Shown: positions 55,530-63,914 of the stretch, piece by piece
How the letters are laid out: each line of letters starts with the position of its first letter
How positions within the stretch are numbered: the first letter of the stretch is position 1
NCBI RefSeq assembly: GCF_017312405.1
Contig: NZ_BLTG01000018.1
Location: forward strand, 1 to 64,000
Source: Mycobacterium sp. PO1
GTDB taxonomy: Bacteria > Actinomycetota > Actinomycetes > Mycobacteriales > Mycobacteriaceae
Direction of reading: 5' to 3'
DNA length: 64,000 nucleotides
The notes under the pieces: generated by a model
The model's database searches: none
The model's input: the letters and a program-made list of their open reading frames with translations, nothing else
What the model was told of the DNA's origin: nothing
Translations under genes and position numbers: made by a program

Positions 55530-55843
55530 CGGTTTCCTCGCTCGCGGGATGTCTCTCGGAAGAACGTCGCGATCAGCCAGCGCGGTGGGGAGCCAGAGAC
55601 GAAGAAGCCTGGGGTTCGCGTGAAAACGGAAACAGAGGTTCGTGCCGGCGAGAGCCCTACCACCGAGAACCGTGGTTGATCTCGGGTCTGAACAGTGCGC
55701 GTGTTGTCACGACGCGTGCACTTCACTGTACGCCGACTGCGCGTCGGACGGCTGCGAACTCGGTCCCCTGTCGGCGACCGGGTCCTGAAACGAATTGTGG
55801 GCTGGCGGAAGATTTCCACCAGCCCACACGGAAGTTGTCGCCG
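55530..55843. other. Gene-free interval downstream of cspA
   Basis: 314 bp between the cold shock gene and the small gene at 55287-55529, both on the minus strand. It holds the cspA terminator hairpin (55796-55828) and presumably the promoter of the small gene. No other gene is supported. Confidence 0.5.
55796..55828 (-). terminator. Terminator hairpin of the cold shock gene
   Basis: TGTGGGCTGG and CCAGCCCACA form a perfect 10-bp stem with a 13-nt loop, 15 bp past the cspA stop on the minus strand, followed by AATTCGTTTC. Confidence 0.75.
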
Positions 55844-56047
55844 TCAGACGGCAGACACCCTCACAGCCTGCGGACCCTTGTTGCCCTGCTCGACCTCGAA
55901 CTCGACTCGCTGATTCTCTTCGAGCGAGCGGTATCCGTTGCCGCTGATCTCCGAGTAGTGGACGAACACATCCTGTGCGCCACCATCGGGAGCGATGAAG
56001 CCGAAGCCCTTATCGCTGTTGAACCACTTCACAGTTCCCTGTGCCAT
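55844..56047 (-). CDS. cspA: Cold shock protein CspA-like
   Basis: 67-aa single cold-shock domain with both RNA-binding motifs: [20 protein letters not shown] and [17 protein letters not shown]. The ATG at 56047 starts the standard [10 protein letters not shown]. It binds single-stranded RNA/DNA and melts mRNA structure; mycobacterial members are often abundant at all temperatures. The leader upstream is AT-richer than the surroundings. It is monocistronic, with its own terminator at 55796-55828. Confidence 0.96.
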   Translation of the reverse strand: MAQGTVKWFNSDKGFGFIAPDGGAQDVFVHYSEISGNGYRSLEENQRVEFEVEQGNKGPQAVRVSAV

Positions 56048-56173
56048 ACTTTTCCAACTTCTTTCATTTCGAACGGATGCCGAACAAACATCCGCGATGA
56101 GCCTAGCACGACCTGCGGAAATCAGCCCCATCAAGATTTTTCGGGCGGTCGCGGCGGGCGGTGCGCGGTCTCC

Positions 56174-56245
56174 GTCTTGTTACGAGCCCACATCCTGCGA
56201 CGACCACACGTCTTGTTACGAGCCCACGTCTTGTTACGAGCCCAC
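56174..56245. repeat. 18-bp tandem repeat, four units
   Basis: GTCTTGTTACGAGCCCAC occurs at 56174, 56210 and 56228, with a degenerate unit at 56192. The fourth unit contains the TAA stop of the DUF5994 gene. The units stay in frame on the minus strand past that stop. Confidence 0.92.
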
Positions 56246-56740
56246 CTTGCCCGAGGCCGCAGGTGTGGTGATCTCGCAGCGCCACTGTGCGCTCTCGACT
56301 TCGGCGAGCTGCCAGACCGCGTGCGCCGTATCGCTGACCCGGTTGTCGGCATCGTCGGCCGGTAGTCCCGCCGCCGTGCGCAGCATCATCAACCCGAGTG
56401 CCTGCGACGTCATGCTCGGCACCACAAGGAGTTTCACACGTCGTTCCCGACCGGCCACGAACATCAGGCGCGGGCGACGCGGCACGGTATCGCCCTTCAT
56501 CATGCGGGTGCCGGCCGCGATCGTCTCGAGGTCGAGTTGGCCTTCGGTCGCCGACCAGTTGATCCGGATGTCGACGACCTCGCCCAGAATGCGGTGCAGG
56601 GCGCCGACCAGATCAGGAAGCTCAGCGGCGATCAGGGCCGAATGGGGCCACCATGCGCCGTCGATGCTGCCCGTCGACAGGCGGGCCAACGCGAGCCGGG
56701 TCGGGCTGGCGGCGCGGCGTGACCGCGCCATCCCGTTCAC
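56234..56740 (-). CDS. DUF5994-type protein
   Basis: 168 aa. The DUF5994 pattern is recognisable: RLALARLSTGSIDGAWWPHS near residue 15, ELPDLVGALHRILGEVVDIR, INWSATEGQLDL and RVKLLVVPSMTSQALGLMML. This is an actinobacterial family of unknown function with many mycobacterial members. The ATG is at 56740; a second in-frame ATG three codons later is possible. The stop lies inside an 18-bp tandem repeat, so the C-terminus could vary if the repeat number changes. Confidence 0.8.
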   Translation of the reverse strand: MNGMARSRRAASPTRLALARLSTGSIDGAWWPHSALIAAELPDLVGALHRILGEVVDIRINWSATEGQLDLETIAAGTRMMKGDTVPRRPRLMFVAGRERRVKLLVVPSMTSQALGLMMLRTAAGLPADDADNRVSDTAHAVWQLAEVESAQWRCEITTPAASGKVGS

Positions 56741-57003
56741 GTCGTCGGCGAATCGCCGGAGCGGGTCGGGCGCTGCTGATCAGAAAACACCGGCGCCTGC
56801 ACCGGTTCGCTGGACACCGTTGTCGAAACCGCGACCTGCGGCCCTTGGCGGTGGGAAAACAGTTCGGACGAATCCATGAACAAGGTCCTCACGTGGTACG
56901 GGACAAACCCGTACGTCGGTTACGAGCGAAGAGAATCGCGTCGCAGACCGCATCGCTGGCATCGGGGACACCGTCTCCGGCGCGACACGACCTGCCCGAG
57001 ACA

Positions 57004-58317
57004 CTACACCGCGGCCTGCGGTTTGGGGGTTGACCGGATCCGCGCGCCCCGTCGGGGCACGAAGATCACGTGCTTGAGTCGCGGCTTCTCCGCCGGCTCG
57101 CTGGTGGTGTGCAAGTCGACGCGGCGCAGGATCTCCCGCAACACCACCCGGAACTCGACCATCGCGAACGTCGCTCCGAGGCAGCGGCGGTTGCCGCCGC
57201 CGAACGGGAAGTACGACGACGGGCTCAGCGTCGCGTTCAGCATCCGGCCCGGATCGAACCGCTCCGGGTTCGGGTAGAGCTGCGGGTCGGCGTGCACGGC
57301 CACGAGGCCGGGCACCACCATCACCCCGGCCGGCAGCCGGTGCCCCGCCAGCTCCACCGGTTCGGTGAGGATCCGCCCGACGTCGAAGACCACCGGCCGG
57401 TTGCGCAGCGTCTCCTTGGCCACCGCGTCGAGGTAGTCGTCGTCGCCGTCCTCGGCAGCGCGCACCGCCCGCTCCAACACCGCGGGGTGACGGCTCAGCC
57501 GCTCCAGCGCCCACGCCAGCCCGGTGGCCGTGGTGTCGTGACCGGCCAGCAACAACGTGATCAGCTGATCGCGCAGCTCCCGGTCAGTCATCTCACGCCC
57601 GTCCTCGTCGGAGGCGCGCACCAGCATCGACAGGGCGTCGGTGCGCTCGGCCAGGTGCGGGTCGGCGCGGTGATCGGCGATCTCGGCGTACAGCAGCCGG
57701 TCGGCCTCGGCGATCGCCCTACGCAACGGTCGCCACGGCCACCTCTGCAGCAACTCCGGATTCATGACCGCCAGGCTCTGCCAGGCCCCGATCCGCAGCA
57801 CCCGGGGCAGCACCACCCGCAGCGCCGCGAGCCGGGCCTGGTCGGTCGTACCGATCACGGTGCGCAGGATGACCTCCAGCGTGATCTCCGACATCTTCGG
57901 CGCCGCTGCGAAGGCCCGGTCGCGCGGCCAACCGGCGATGTTGTCCGCGGCGATCTGGGCGATCAGGTCCACTTGCGCGGCCACGGCGTCCCGGGCGAAC
58001 GGCGCGAGCATCAACCGGCGCCGGTCGCGGTGCACATCGCCGTCGACGACCAGCACCGAGGTGTCCCCCAGTAGCCCCCGGAGCATCGAATTGGCTTCCC
58101 CGGCGTGGTAGACGCGCGGATCGCCGGAGAACACCGTCTTGATGTCGGCCGGATCGGTCAGATAGACCACGGTGCCCATCGAGGCCACCCGCAACGTGAA
58201 CGCGGTCCCATAGCGTCGCCGGCACGCGGCGATGAACTGGGGTCCGCGGGACAGCATCAGCGCCGCCTGCACTCCGCGCGGCAGGCGTGGACCTGCGGGC
58301 AGCGACGTCGTCGTCAC
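57004..58317 (-). CDS. Cytochrome P450
   Basis: 437-aa haem monooxygenase. Signatures: the I-helix oxygen motif LLLAGHDTTATGLAWALERL near residue 243, the K-helix ExxR in KETLRNRPVVFD, and the haem loop FPFGGGNRRCLGATFAMVEF with the Cys ligand. It is of the CYP135/CYP138-like mycobacterial type, by general similarity only. The GTG start is at 58317. It is divergent from an RND transporter across a 326-bp region with iterated repeats, so the two may be co-regulated. The substrate is unknown. Confidence 0.92.
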   Translation of the reverse strand: MTTTSLPAGPRLPRGVQAALMLSRGPQFIAACRRRYGTAFTLRVASMGTVVYLTDPADIKTVFSGDPRVYHAGEANSMLRGLLGDTSVLVVDGDVHRDRRRLMLAPFARDAVAAQVDLIAQIAADNIAGWPRDRAFAAAPKMSEITLEVILRTVIGTTDQARLAALRVVLPRVLRIGAWQSLAVMNPELLQRWPWRPLRRAIAEADRLLYAEIADHRADPHLAERTDALSMLVRASDEDGREMTDRELRDQLITLLLAGHDTTATGLAWALERLSRHPAVLERAVRAAEDGDDDYLDAVAKETLRNRPVVFDVGRILTEPVELAGHRLPAGVMVVPGLVAVHADPQLYPNPERFDPGRMLNATLSPSSYFPFGGGNRRCLGATFAMVEFRVVLREILRRVDLHTTSEPAEKPRLKHVIFVPRRGARIRSTPKPQAAV

Positions 58318-58643
58318 CCGGCCCAGCCTACGAGCCGGCTCCCGGCGTCACGCCGCTTTGGCCGCTGTCCAGCAACAACTCCGGAAGCGGGAAGCGCTTC
58401 GAATACGTTGACGAGCACCTTCGGCGGGCGCCCGCCCCGCGTCACACAGATCACACCGTCTGGGCTGCGTAACCCGCGCCAGCGTGGGAACACAATTTGC
58501 GAAAAGTGTCTGCTCGACACCGCGACCGGCAGGCCGAGGCAGAACCACACCACTGCGAGACACCACTGAACGACGACCACTTCGAACGACGACGATTTCG
58601 AACGACGCCAATTTCGAACTACGACGACCCAGAAGGACCAACG
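58318..58643. promoter_or_regulatory. Divergent region between P450 and RND transporter
   Basis: 326 bp without a gene. It contains the palindromes GAAGCGCTTC (58391-58400) and GGCGGGCGCCCGCC (58423-58436) and, close to the transporter start, three 16-bp direct repeats. Both promoters should lie here. Confidence 0.5.
58581..58628 (+). repeat. Three 16-bp iterons before the RND transporter
   Basis: TTCGAACGACGACGAT, TTCGAACGACGCCAAT and TTCGAACTACGACGAC follow each other at exact 16-bp spacing (58581, 58597, 58613), ending 15 bp before the ATG at 58644. The period is not a multiple of three, so it is not a coding repeat. It is a candidate operator array. Confidence 0.85.
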
Positions 58644-60833
58644 ATGTCGCGCTTCCTGTTCGCGCTTGGCCAGTCCAGCTTCCGGCACCGCTGGTGGGTG
58701 CTCGGCGCCTGGCTGGCGGTGCTGATCGCGGTGGCGGCCGGCTTCCTCGGGTTCCGCGGCCAGCCCAGCGACAACTTCACCATCCCCGGCACCGAGTCCC
58801 AGCGGGCCGTGGAGCAGCTGCAGCAGAACCTGCCCGCGTTCAGCGGGGCGCAGACCCAGCTCACCTTCGTCGCACCCGAAGGCCGCGCCGTCACCGACCC
58901 GTCGCTGACACCGGCGATCAACGAGGCCGTCGCCGCCGCCAACAACGTCGACAACGTCGCGGCGGCCGCCGGCCCGAGCCAGACCGGTCAGATCGCCCCC
59001 GACGGCCGCGTCGGGCTGGGCACGGTGCAATGGACCCAGCAGATCGGCGAGGTGTCGGAGTCGTCGTTGACGTCACTGGAGGACGCGATGGCCCCCGCCG
59101 AGCAGGCCGGGCTGCGCGTCGAATACGGCGGCAGCGTCTACCCCGGGTACAAGGTCGACGTGCCGCACCTGCCGGAGATCATCGGCATCGGGGTGGCGTT
59201 CCTGATCCTCGTCATCACCTTCGGGGCGGTAGTGGCCGCCGGGCTGCCGATCATCACCGCGGGGGTGGGCGTCGGCATCGGCGCGCTCGGGATCTTCGTC
59301 GCCGCGGCGTTCGTGGACATGCCGACCGCAGCGCTCTCCCTGGCGCTGATGCTGGGACTGGCCGTCGGTATCGACTATGCGCTGTTCATTCTCAACCGCT
59401 ACCGCAACAACCTGCTGTTGCTGATGCCGCGCGACGAGGCGGCCGGGCTGGCGGTCGGCACCGCCGGTGGCGCCGTGGTGTTCGCGGCGCTGACCGTCAT
59501 CATCGCGCTGTGCGGCCTGGCGGTGGTGGGCATTCCGTTCCTGACCTACATGGGTCTGGCCGCGGCGGTGTCGGTGTTCATCGCGATGCTGATCGCGGTG
59601 ACGCTGCTGCCCGCGCTGTTCGGATTCGCCGGCGGCCAGGTTGCGCGCTTCATCCAACCGCCGCTGCAGCCCGGCCGCCCGAAGGAGGTCGCCCAGGTGG
59701 CGACCTACACCCCGCACCGCACCATGGGGGCGACGTGGGCGCGGTTCGTGGTCAGATTCCGCAAGCCGCTGCTGGTGACCGGCGCCGCCGGTTTGATCCT
59801 GATCGGATTGCCCACCCTCGGCATGCATCTGGGTCTGCCCAGCGGAGCGTCGCAGCCGGAGTCCAGCACCGCACGTCAGGCCTACGACCTGACCGCCGAG
59901 CATCTCGGCCCCGGCTTCAACGGCCCGCTGCTGGTCGTCGCCGACCTCAGCGACGCCACCGATCCGCGGGCGGTGCAGACCATCGCGGCCAACCTCGGTC
60001 GTGAGCAGGGCGTCGTTGCCGCCGCACCGGCCGGAGGTAATGCGGACACGGCCGCCATCCAGGTCATTCCGGCGACCGGCCCCAACGACACCGCCACCGC
60101 GGACCTGGTCCAGCGCATCCGCGCCGACCGCGACGCGATCGAAGCCGACACCGGCGCAACGCTTCTCGTCGGCGGCAACACCGCCTCCAACATCGACACC
60201 TCCGCCAAACTGGCCGCCGCCCTGCCGATCTTCATCATCGTCGTCGTCGGCCTCGCGTTCGTGCTGCTGACCGTCGCGTTCCGTGCCGCGCTGGTGCCGC
60301 TGACATCGATCGTCGGCTTCCTGCTGTCGGTGTTCGCCGCGGTCGGCGTCCAGGTCGCGATCTTCCAATGGGGATGGGGCGCCTCACTTCTCGGCATCAC
60401 CCCCGGTGAGACGATCAGCTTCCTGCCGATCATCGTGCTGGCCATCGTCTTCGGCCTGTCCAGCGACTACGAGGTGTTCGTGGTGTCACGCATCCGAGAA
60501 GAGCTGTCCCGCACAGACACCGCGGTGGACGCCGTCCGCAGCGGCGTGGGACTCTCGGCGCGCGTCGTCACCGCCGCGGCGTTGATCATGTTCGGCGTGT
60601 TCATCGCCTTCCTCGCCGGCGGCGACCCGATCATCAAATCCATCGGGCTGACGCTGGCTGTGGGGGTGTTCCTCGACGCGTTCGTGGTCCGACTGACGTT
60701 GATTCCCGCGGTGATGGCCATGCTGGGCGACAAGATGTGGAAGCACTCCAAGTGGTTCGCGCGCTACGTACCCGACCTGGACATCGAGGGGACGAAGCTG
60801 GAGGCCGAGCACCGCAGTCCGGTGCCGGCGTGA
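58644..60833 (+). CDS. MMPL-domain RND transporter (YdfJ-like)
   Basis: 729-aa RND-type pump with two MMPL domains. The proton-relay helices are LGLAVGIDYALFILNRYRNN near residue 242 and FGLSSDYEVFVVSRIREELS near residue 607. It is shorter than lipid-type MmpL and has no MmpS partner, matching the YdfJ/SCO-like group linked to drug or small-lipid export. The ATG at 58644 has AAGGA upstream. It is preceded by three 16-bp iterons that may regulate it. Confidence 0.9.
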   Translation: MSRFLFALGQSSFRHRWWVLGAWLAVLIAVAAGFLGFRGQPSDNFTIPGTESQRAVEQLQQNLPAFSGAQTQLTFVAPEGRAVTDPSLTPAINEAVAAANNVDNVAAAAGPSQTGQIAPDGRVGLGTVQWTQQIGEVSESSLTSLEDAMAPAEQAGLRVEYGGSVYPGYKVDVPHLPEIIGIGVAFLILVITFGAVVAAGLPIITAGVGVGIGALGIFVAAAFVDMPTAALSLALMLGLAVGIDYALFILNRYRNNLLLLMPRDEAAGLAVGTAGGAVVFAALTVIIALCGLAVVGIPFLTYMGLAAAVSVFIAMLIAVTLLPALFGFAGGQVARFIQPPLQPGRPKEVAQVATYTPHRTMGATWARFVVRFRKPLLVTGAAGLILIGLPTLGMHLGLPSGASQPESSTARQAYDLTAEHLGPGFNGPLLVVADLSDATDPRAVQTIAANLGREQGVVAAAPAGGNADTAAIQVIPATGPNDTATADLVQRIRADRDAIEADTGATLLVGGNTASNIDTSAKLAAALPIFIIVVVGLAFVLLTVAFRAALVPLTSIVGFLLSVFAAVGVQVAIFQWGWGASLLGITPGETISFLPIIVLAIVFGLSSDYEVFVVSRIREELSRTDTAVDAVRSGVGLSARVVTAAALIMFGVFIAFLAGGDPIIKSIGLTLAVGVFLDAFVVRLTLIPAVMAMLGDKMWKHSKWFARYVPDLDIEGTKLEAEHRSPVPA

Positions 60834-60843
60834 ATCCGTTGGG

Positions 60844-61089
60844 CTAGAACGCCGCCAGCAACTCCATCACCAGCACCACCGCGGTGACGGCGAACAGCGC
60901 CGCGAACAGTCCGATCGCCACAAACGTCACCACGGCCCGCGGGGTGAGGTTGCGCCCCGCGGCGGGATCGGCGTTCGACGTCGCCGAGGTCTGCGCCGAG
61001 TCCGGCGGCGTCTCACCCGGAGGAACACCCCCGGCGCGGTCTGGACCGGGGGTGTTCCCGGGGGCGGGATCCGGGGGAAGATCGGTCAT
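60844..61089 (-). CDS. Small single-helix membrane protein
   Basis: 81 aa: a Pro/Gly-rich cytoplasmic N-terminus (PPDPAPGNTPGPDRAGGVPP) and one C-terminal transmembrane helix (VVTFVAIGLFAALFAVTAVV). The ATG at 61089 overlaps the upstream stop as ATGA, so it is co-translated with the 118-aa gene. The function is unknown. Confidence 0.75.
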   Translation of the reverse strand: MTDLPPDPAPGNTPGPDRAGGVPPGETPPDSAQTSATSNADPAAGRNLTPRAVVTFVAIGLFAALFAVTAVVLVMELLAAF

Positions 61090-61442
61090 GATCGTCCTGT
61101 CCGGGCGGCGCGTCCCGGGGCGTTCGGGGCTTCGTCGCGCCGGCGTCGCAGTTCGGCGTCGGTCTGTCGGAGACGCCGCGCGGCAATCTCGTCGATGTGG
61201 GCCGCCTCTTCCAGTTCGGCGGCGCGCTCGATGCGGGCGACACCTTCGTCCTCGAGGGCGCCGTCGCCGAGCACCATGCCTACCGCCGCGTCCAGCGCGC
61301 CGATGGCACGCTCGAACAGCAACCGCACCGGCGCTTCCGGGCCCATCCGGGCGACCAGTTGTTCTTCCAGCAGCCGGATCGGAACCCGTCCCAGCCGGTA
61401 CTGCGTCCGCAGGATCGCCCACGGGATCGTGCGAACTCTCAT
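61086..61442 (-). CDS. Hypothetical 118-aa helical protein
   Basis: Not firmly recognised. Arg/Glu-rich helical protein with TQYRLGRVPIRLLEEQLVAR near residue 14 and a long charged helix ARIERAAELEEAAHIDEIAA followed by ARRLRQTDAELRRRRDEA. The ATG at 61442 follows GAGGAGCG. It forms a two-gene unit with the small membrane protein downstream (ATGA overlap). A scaffold or partner role for the membrane protein is possible. Confidence 0.7.
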   Translation of the reverse strand: MRVRTIPWAILRTQYRLGRVPIRLLEEQLVARMGPEAPVRLLFERAIGALDAAVGMVLGDGALEDEGVARIERAAELEEAAHIDEIAARRLRQTDAELRRRRDEAPNAPGRAARTGRS

Positions 61443-61489
61443 CGACGCTCCTCTTCGTTCCGCGTGTGCTGGCGTACCCCGGTCAGCGC

Positions 61490-61633
61490 CGTTTACACGT
61501 TTGCCGCCAGGTCGCGCAGGTGCGCAGCTACCTCGATGCCGGGGTGGAGGAGGTAGATGTCCGACGACCCGGACCGGACATGGCCGGATTCTTCGACGTC
61601 TACGCGCGTGAAGTGCTCCCGCAGTCGCGCTGA
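61490..61633 (+). pseudogene. 3' remnant of an F420-dependent LLM oxidoreductase gene
   Basis: One frame between two minus-strand genes reads QVAQVRSYLDAGVEEVDVRR, then GPDMAGFFDVYAREVLPQSR and stops at 61631-61633. That is the C-terminal signature of F420-dependent luciferase-like oxidoreductases (a DAGxDxVxVxxxGPDxxGFFxFYxxEVLP pattern). Nothing upstream on the plus strand supplies the rest of the enzyme, so this is a gene fragment of about 45 codons. Confidence 0.7.
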
Positions 61634-61637
61634 GCCG

Positions 61638-63392
61638 CTACCCGCCGGCGCCGTTGATCTGCGGCTTGTCGATCATGCCGCGCTCGACGCCCCACATGGT
61701 GGCGATGGCCCGGTAGTCGCCGCTCTCGATCAGGTGCTCGAGTGCCTGCCGCAGGGATTCCGCGAGCTGCGAGTCCTTGGGCACCGGCCAGCCGTACGGG
61801 GCCGAATCGAAGACGTCGCCGGCGGGCACCAGGTCACCGCGGGAGAGTTTGATCGCGAAACCGGTCACCGGCGAATCCGCCGACATGGCGTCCACCTCGC
61901 CCTTGACCAGCGCCGTCGTCACGGCGTCCTGGCTGGCGAACTCGACAATCTCCAGCGGCGCCATCCCGGCGGCCACGCACTCGTCGCTCTTGCGCGGCAG
62001 CTCTTCGGTGGCCTGCAACGTCCCCTGCGCCACACCGATTGTGACGCCGCACGCGGCGGCAGGACCGACGACGACGCCGGGGCGCGACGCCCACTGCGTA
62101 CCGGCTTCGAAGTAGGTGACGAAATCGACGAGCTGCTCGCGCTGCACGGTGTCGGTGACCGAGGACATCCCGACGTCGACCATCCCGGCCTGCACCGACG
62201 GCAGGATCTGGTCGAACGGGATATGACGGTAGTCCGGAACCAGGCCCAGCACCCGGGCCACCGCGTTCATCAGCTCGACATCGAATCCGACCAGCTGACC
62301 GTCGGTGTTCTTGAACTCCATCGGCGCGTACGGGACGTTCACGCCGATCACCAGCCGGCCCGTCTCGCGGATGTCGGCGGGCACGGTCTCGGCGATGTGC
62401 GCGATCGCCCCGTCGGGCAGATCCTGGGCGCCGGCGTCGCGCCACGGCGCCCACATCCACGCCCCGACGGCCGTCGCAGCCAGGACGACCGCGGCAGCAC
62501 CGGCCAGGGCCAGCACACGACCGGGCAACCGTCGGTCGCTGCGCGCCGAGTGCCGCGATCCGCGGGCCCGCCGCACCGGCGCGTTCAGCGCGCGCCGGGC
62601 AGCGACGGCGAGCTCGCCGGCGCTCTGGTAACGCTTGGCCGGTTTCTTGGCCATGCCCTTCGCGATGACGGCGTCGAAGGCCGCCAGCCGCGGATCGGTG
62701 TCCGACGGACGCGGCAGCGGGGCCATCATGTGCCCGGCGATCTGCTGTTCGAGACTGTCGGCGGGATACGGTCGCGACCCGGTGAGCAGTTCGTAGAGCA
62801 CGCAGGTCAGCGCGTAGACGTCGGAGCGGGCGTCGACCTGGCCGGCCTCGAACCGCTCGGGCGCCATGTAGGCCAGCGTGCCCAGGGTGCTGCCCGCGGT
62901 GGTCAGGGCCTGCTCCCCGGCGGTGCGGGCCAGCCCGAAGTCGATCAGGTAGACGAAGTCGCGGCCGGTGATCAGGATGTTCGACGGCTTGATGTCTCGG
63001 TGGATGAGCCCGGCCTTGTGCGCGGAGTCCAGGGCGTGCGCGACCTGCTCGACGACGTGCACCGCGAACGGCGCCCCGAGCGGTTTCTCCGTCTCGGCGA
63101 GCATCGCGCCCAGGTTGCGGCCCTCGATCAGGCGCATGTCGAGGTAGAGCCGGCCGTCGATCTCGCCGTAGCCGTGGATGGGCACGACGTGCGGGTCGTT
63201 GATGCCGGCGGCGGATTGGGATTCCCGGCGGAACCGAGCCTGGAAGACCTCGTCCTCGGCCATGTGGTGCGGCAGCACCTTCAGCGCGACGACACGGTCG
63301 GTCCTGGTGTCGTAGGCCTGGTAGACCTCGCCCATCCCGCCCCGGCCGATCAGCTTCTGAAGCCGATAGTGCCCGAATGGTGTCGCATTCAC
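61638..63392 (-). CDS. Ser/Thr kinase fused to a solute-binding sensor domain
   Basis: 584 aa. The kinase domain spans about 9-270: IGRGGMGEVYQAYD, VALKVL, HRDIKPSNILI, IDFGLARTAG and [15 protein letters not shown]. One transmembrane helix is at about 304-326 (ALAGAAAVVLAATAVGAWMW). The exported C-terminal half is a family 3 solute-binding protein fold: GRLVIGVNVPYAPMEFKNTD, GFDVELMNAVARVLGLVPDY, GMVDVGMSSVTDTVQREQLV and DAMSADSPVTGF. The GTG at 63392 has GAGGAG upstream. It should phosphorylate targets in response to an amino-acid-like ligand; ligand and targets are unknown. Confidence 0.9.
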   Translation of the reverse strand: MNATPFGHYRLQKLIGRGGMGEVYQAYDTRTDRVVALKVLPHHMAEDEVFQARFRRESQSAAGINDPHVVPIHGYGEIDGRLYLDMRLIEGRNLGAMLAETEKPLGAPFAVHVVEQVAHALDSAHKAGLIHRDIKPSNILITGRDFVYLIDFGLARTAGEQALTTAGSTLGTLAYMAPERFEAGQVDARSDVYALTCVLYELLTGSRPYPADSLEQQIAGHMMAPLPRPSDTDPRLAAFDAVIAKGMAKKPAKRYQSAGELAVAARRALNAPVRRARGSRHSARSDRRLPGRVLALAGAAAVVLAATAVGAWMWAPWRDAGAQDLPDGAIAHIAETVPADIRETGRLVIGVNVPYAPMEFKNTDGQLVGFDVELMNAVARVLGLVPDYRHIPFDQILPSVQAGMVDVGMSSVTDTVQREQLVDFVTYFEAGTQWASRPGVVVGPAAACGVTIGVAQGTLQATEELPRKSDECVAAGMAPLEIVEFASQDAVTTALVKGEVDAMSADSPVTGFAIKLSRGDLVPAGDVFDSAPYGWPVPKDSQLAESLRQALEHLIESGDYRAIATMWGVERGMIDKPQINGAGG

Positions 63393-63548
63393 CGCTGGTC
63401 TCCTCGGCTGCGGCCAATCGGTTCGTGCGTTGAAGCTACCTCAAGTCCGCCGCGGTCGCCCCCGAGCCGGGAAACGCGGGAAACCGGGGATCAGCCGGGT
63501 TTCGCTGGGTGTTCTGCCGGCGGCGCGCCGGTCCGGCAAGCCCCGGGG

Positions 63549-63776
63549 TCAGAGTCGGTACATCTCCCGGGCCATCGCGGCCTGCTCGAAGACCCGGTCG
63601 CGCTGCGCCGGGTAGTGGCGCTTACCGGACTTGGCCGGGCCGGCGGTCGTGGTGTCGTCGCGTACCAACACCGCGGACTGGGGCGCGATGGGCGCCTGCA
63701 GCCACCGCAACAGTGCAGACAGAGACCACCGCCGGGCATGCGCACCGGTCACGGAATCCATGGAAAGAGAAGCCAT
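63549..63776 (-). CDS. Small hypothetical protein divergent from an HxlR regulator
   Basis: 75 aa (MASLSMDSVTGAHARRWSLS ... VFEQAAMAREMYRL), basic, no membrane segment. The ATG at 63776 has GAGGTGAAACGAC before it, a good ribosome site. The family is not recognised. It shares a 138-bp AT-rich divergent region with the HxlR-type regulator, which probably controls it. Confidence 0.7.
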   Translation of the reverse strand: MASLSMDSVTGAHARRWSLSALLRWLQAPIAPQSAVLVRDDTTTAGPAKSGKRHYPAQRDRVFEQAAMAREMYRL

Positions 63777-63914
63777 GTCGTTTCACCTCACCTCGTGGGC
63801 TGGCCGCGGCTCAAATTCCGCGAAACGCCCGAACTGATTCCGAACGTAACATAAGAAATAGAAGTAGACAACAGAGTTTGTACTTTGCGATTGAAATGTG
63901 AGTGAATGGGTACC
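63777..63914. promoter_or_regulatory. AT-rich divergent promoter region
   Basis: This 138-bp gap is markedly AT-rich for this genome (AACATAAGAAATAGAAGTAG around 63848-63867) and separates divergent starts at 63776 and 63915. It should hold both promoters and the regulator's binding site; no clean palindrome stands out. Confidence 0.55.

Noticed and set aside
61557..63854. 765-aa plus-strand open frame opposite the kinase/solute-binding gene
   Set aside because: Antisense shadow, Arg/His/Gly-rich; only its first few codons overlap the oxidoreductase remnant, in a different frame.
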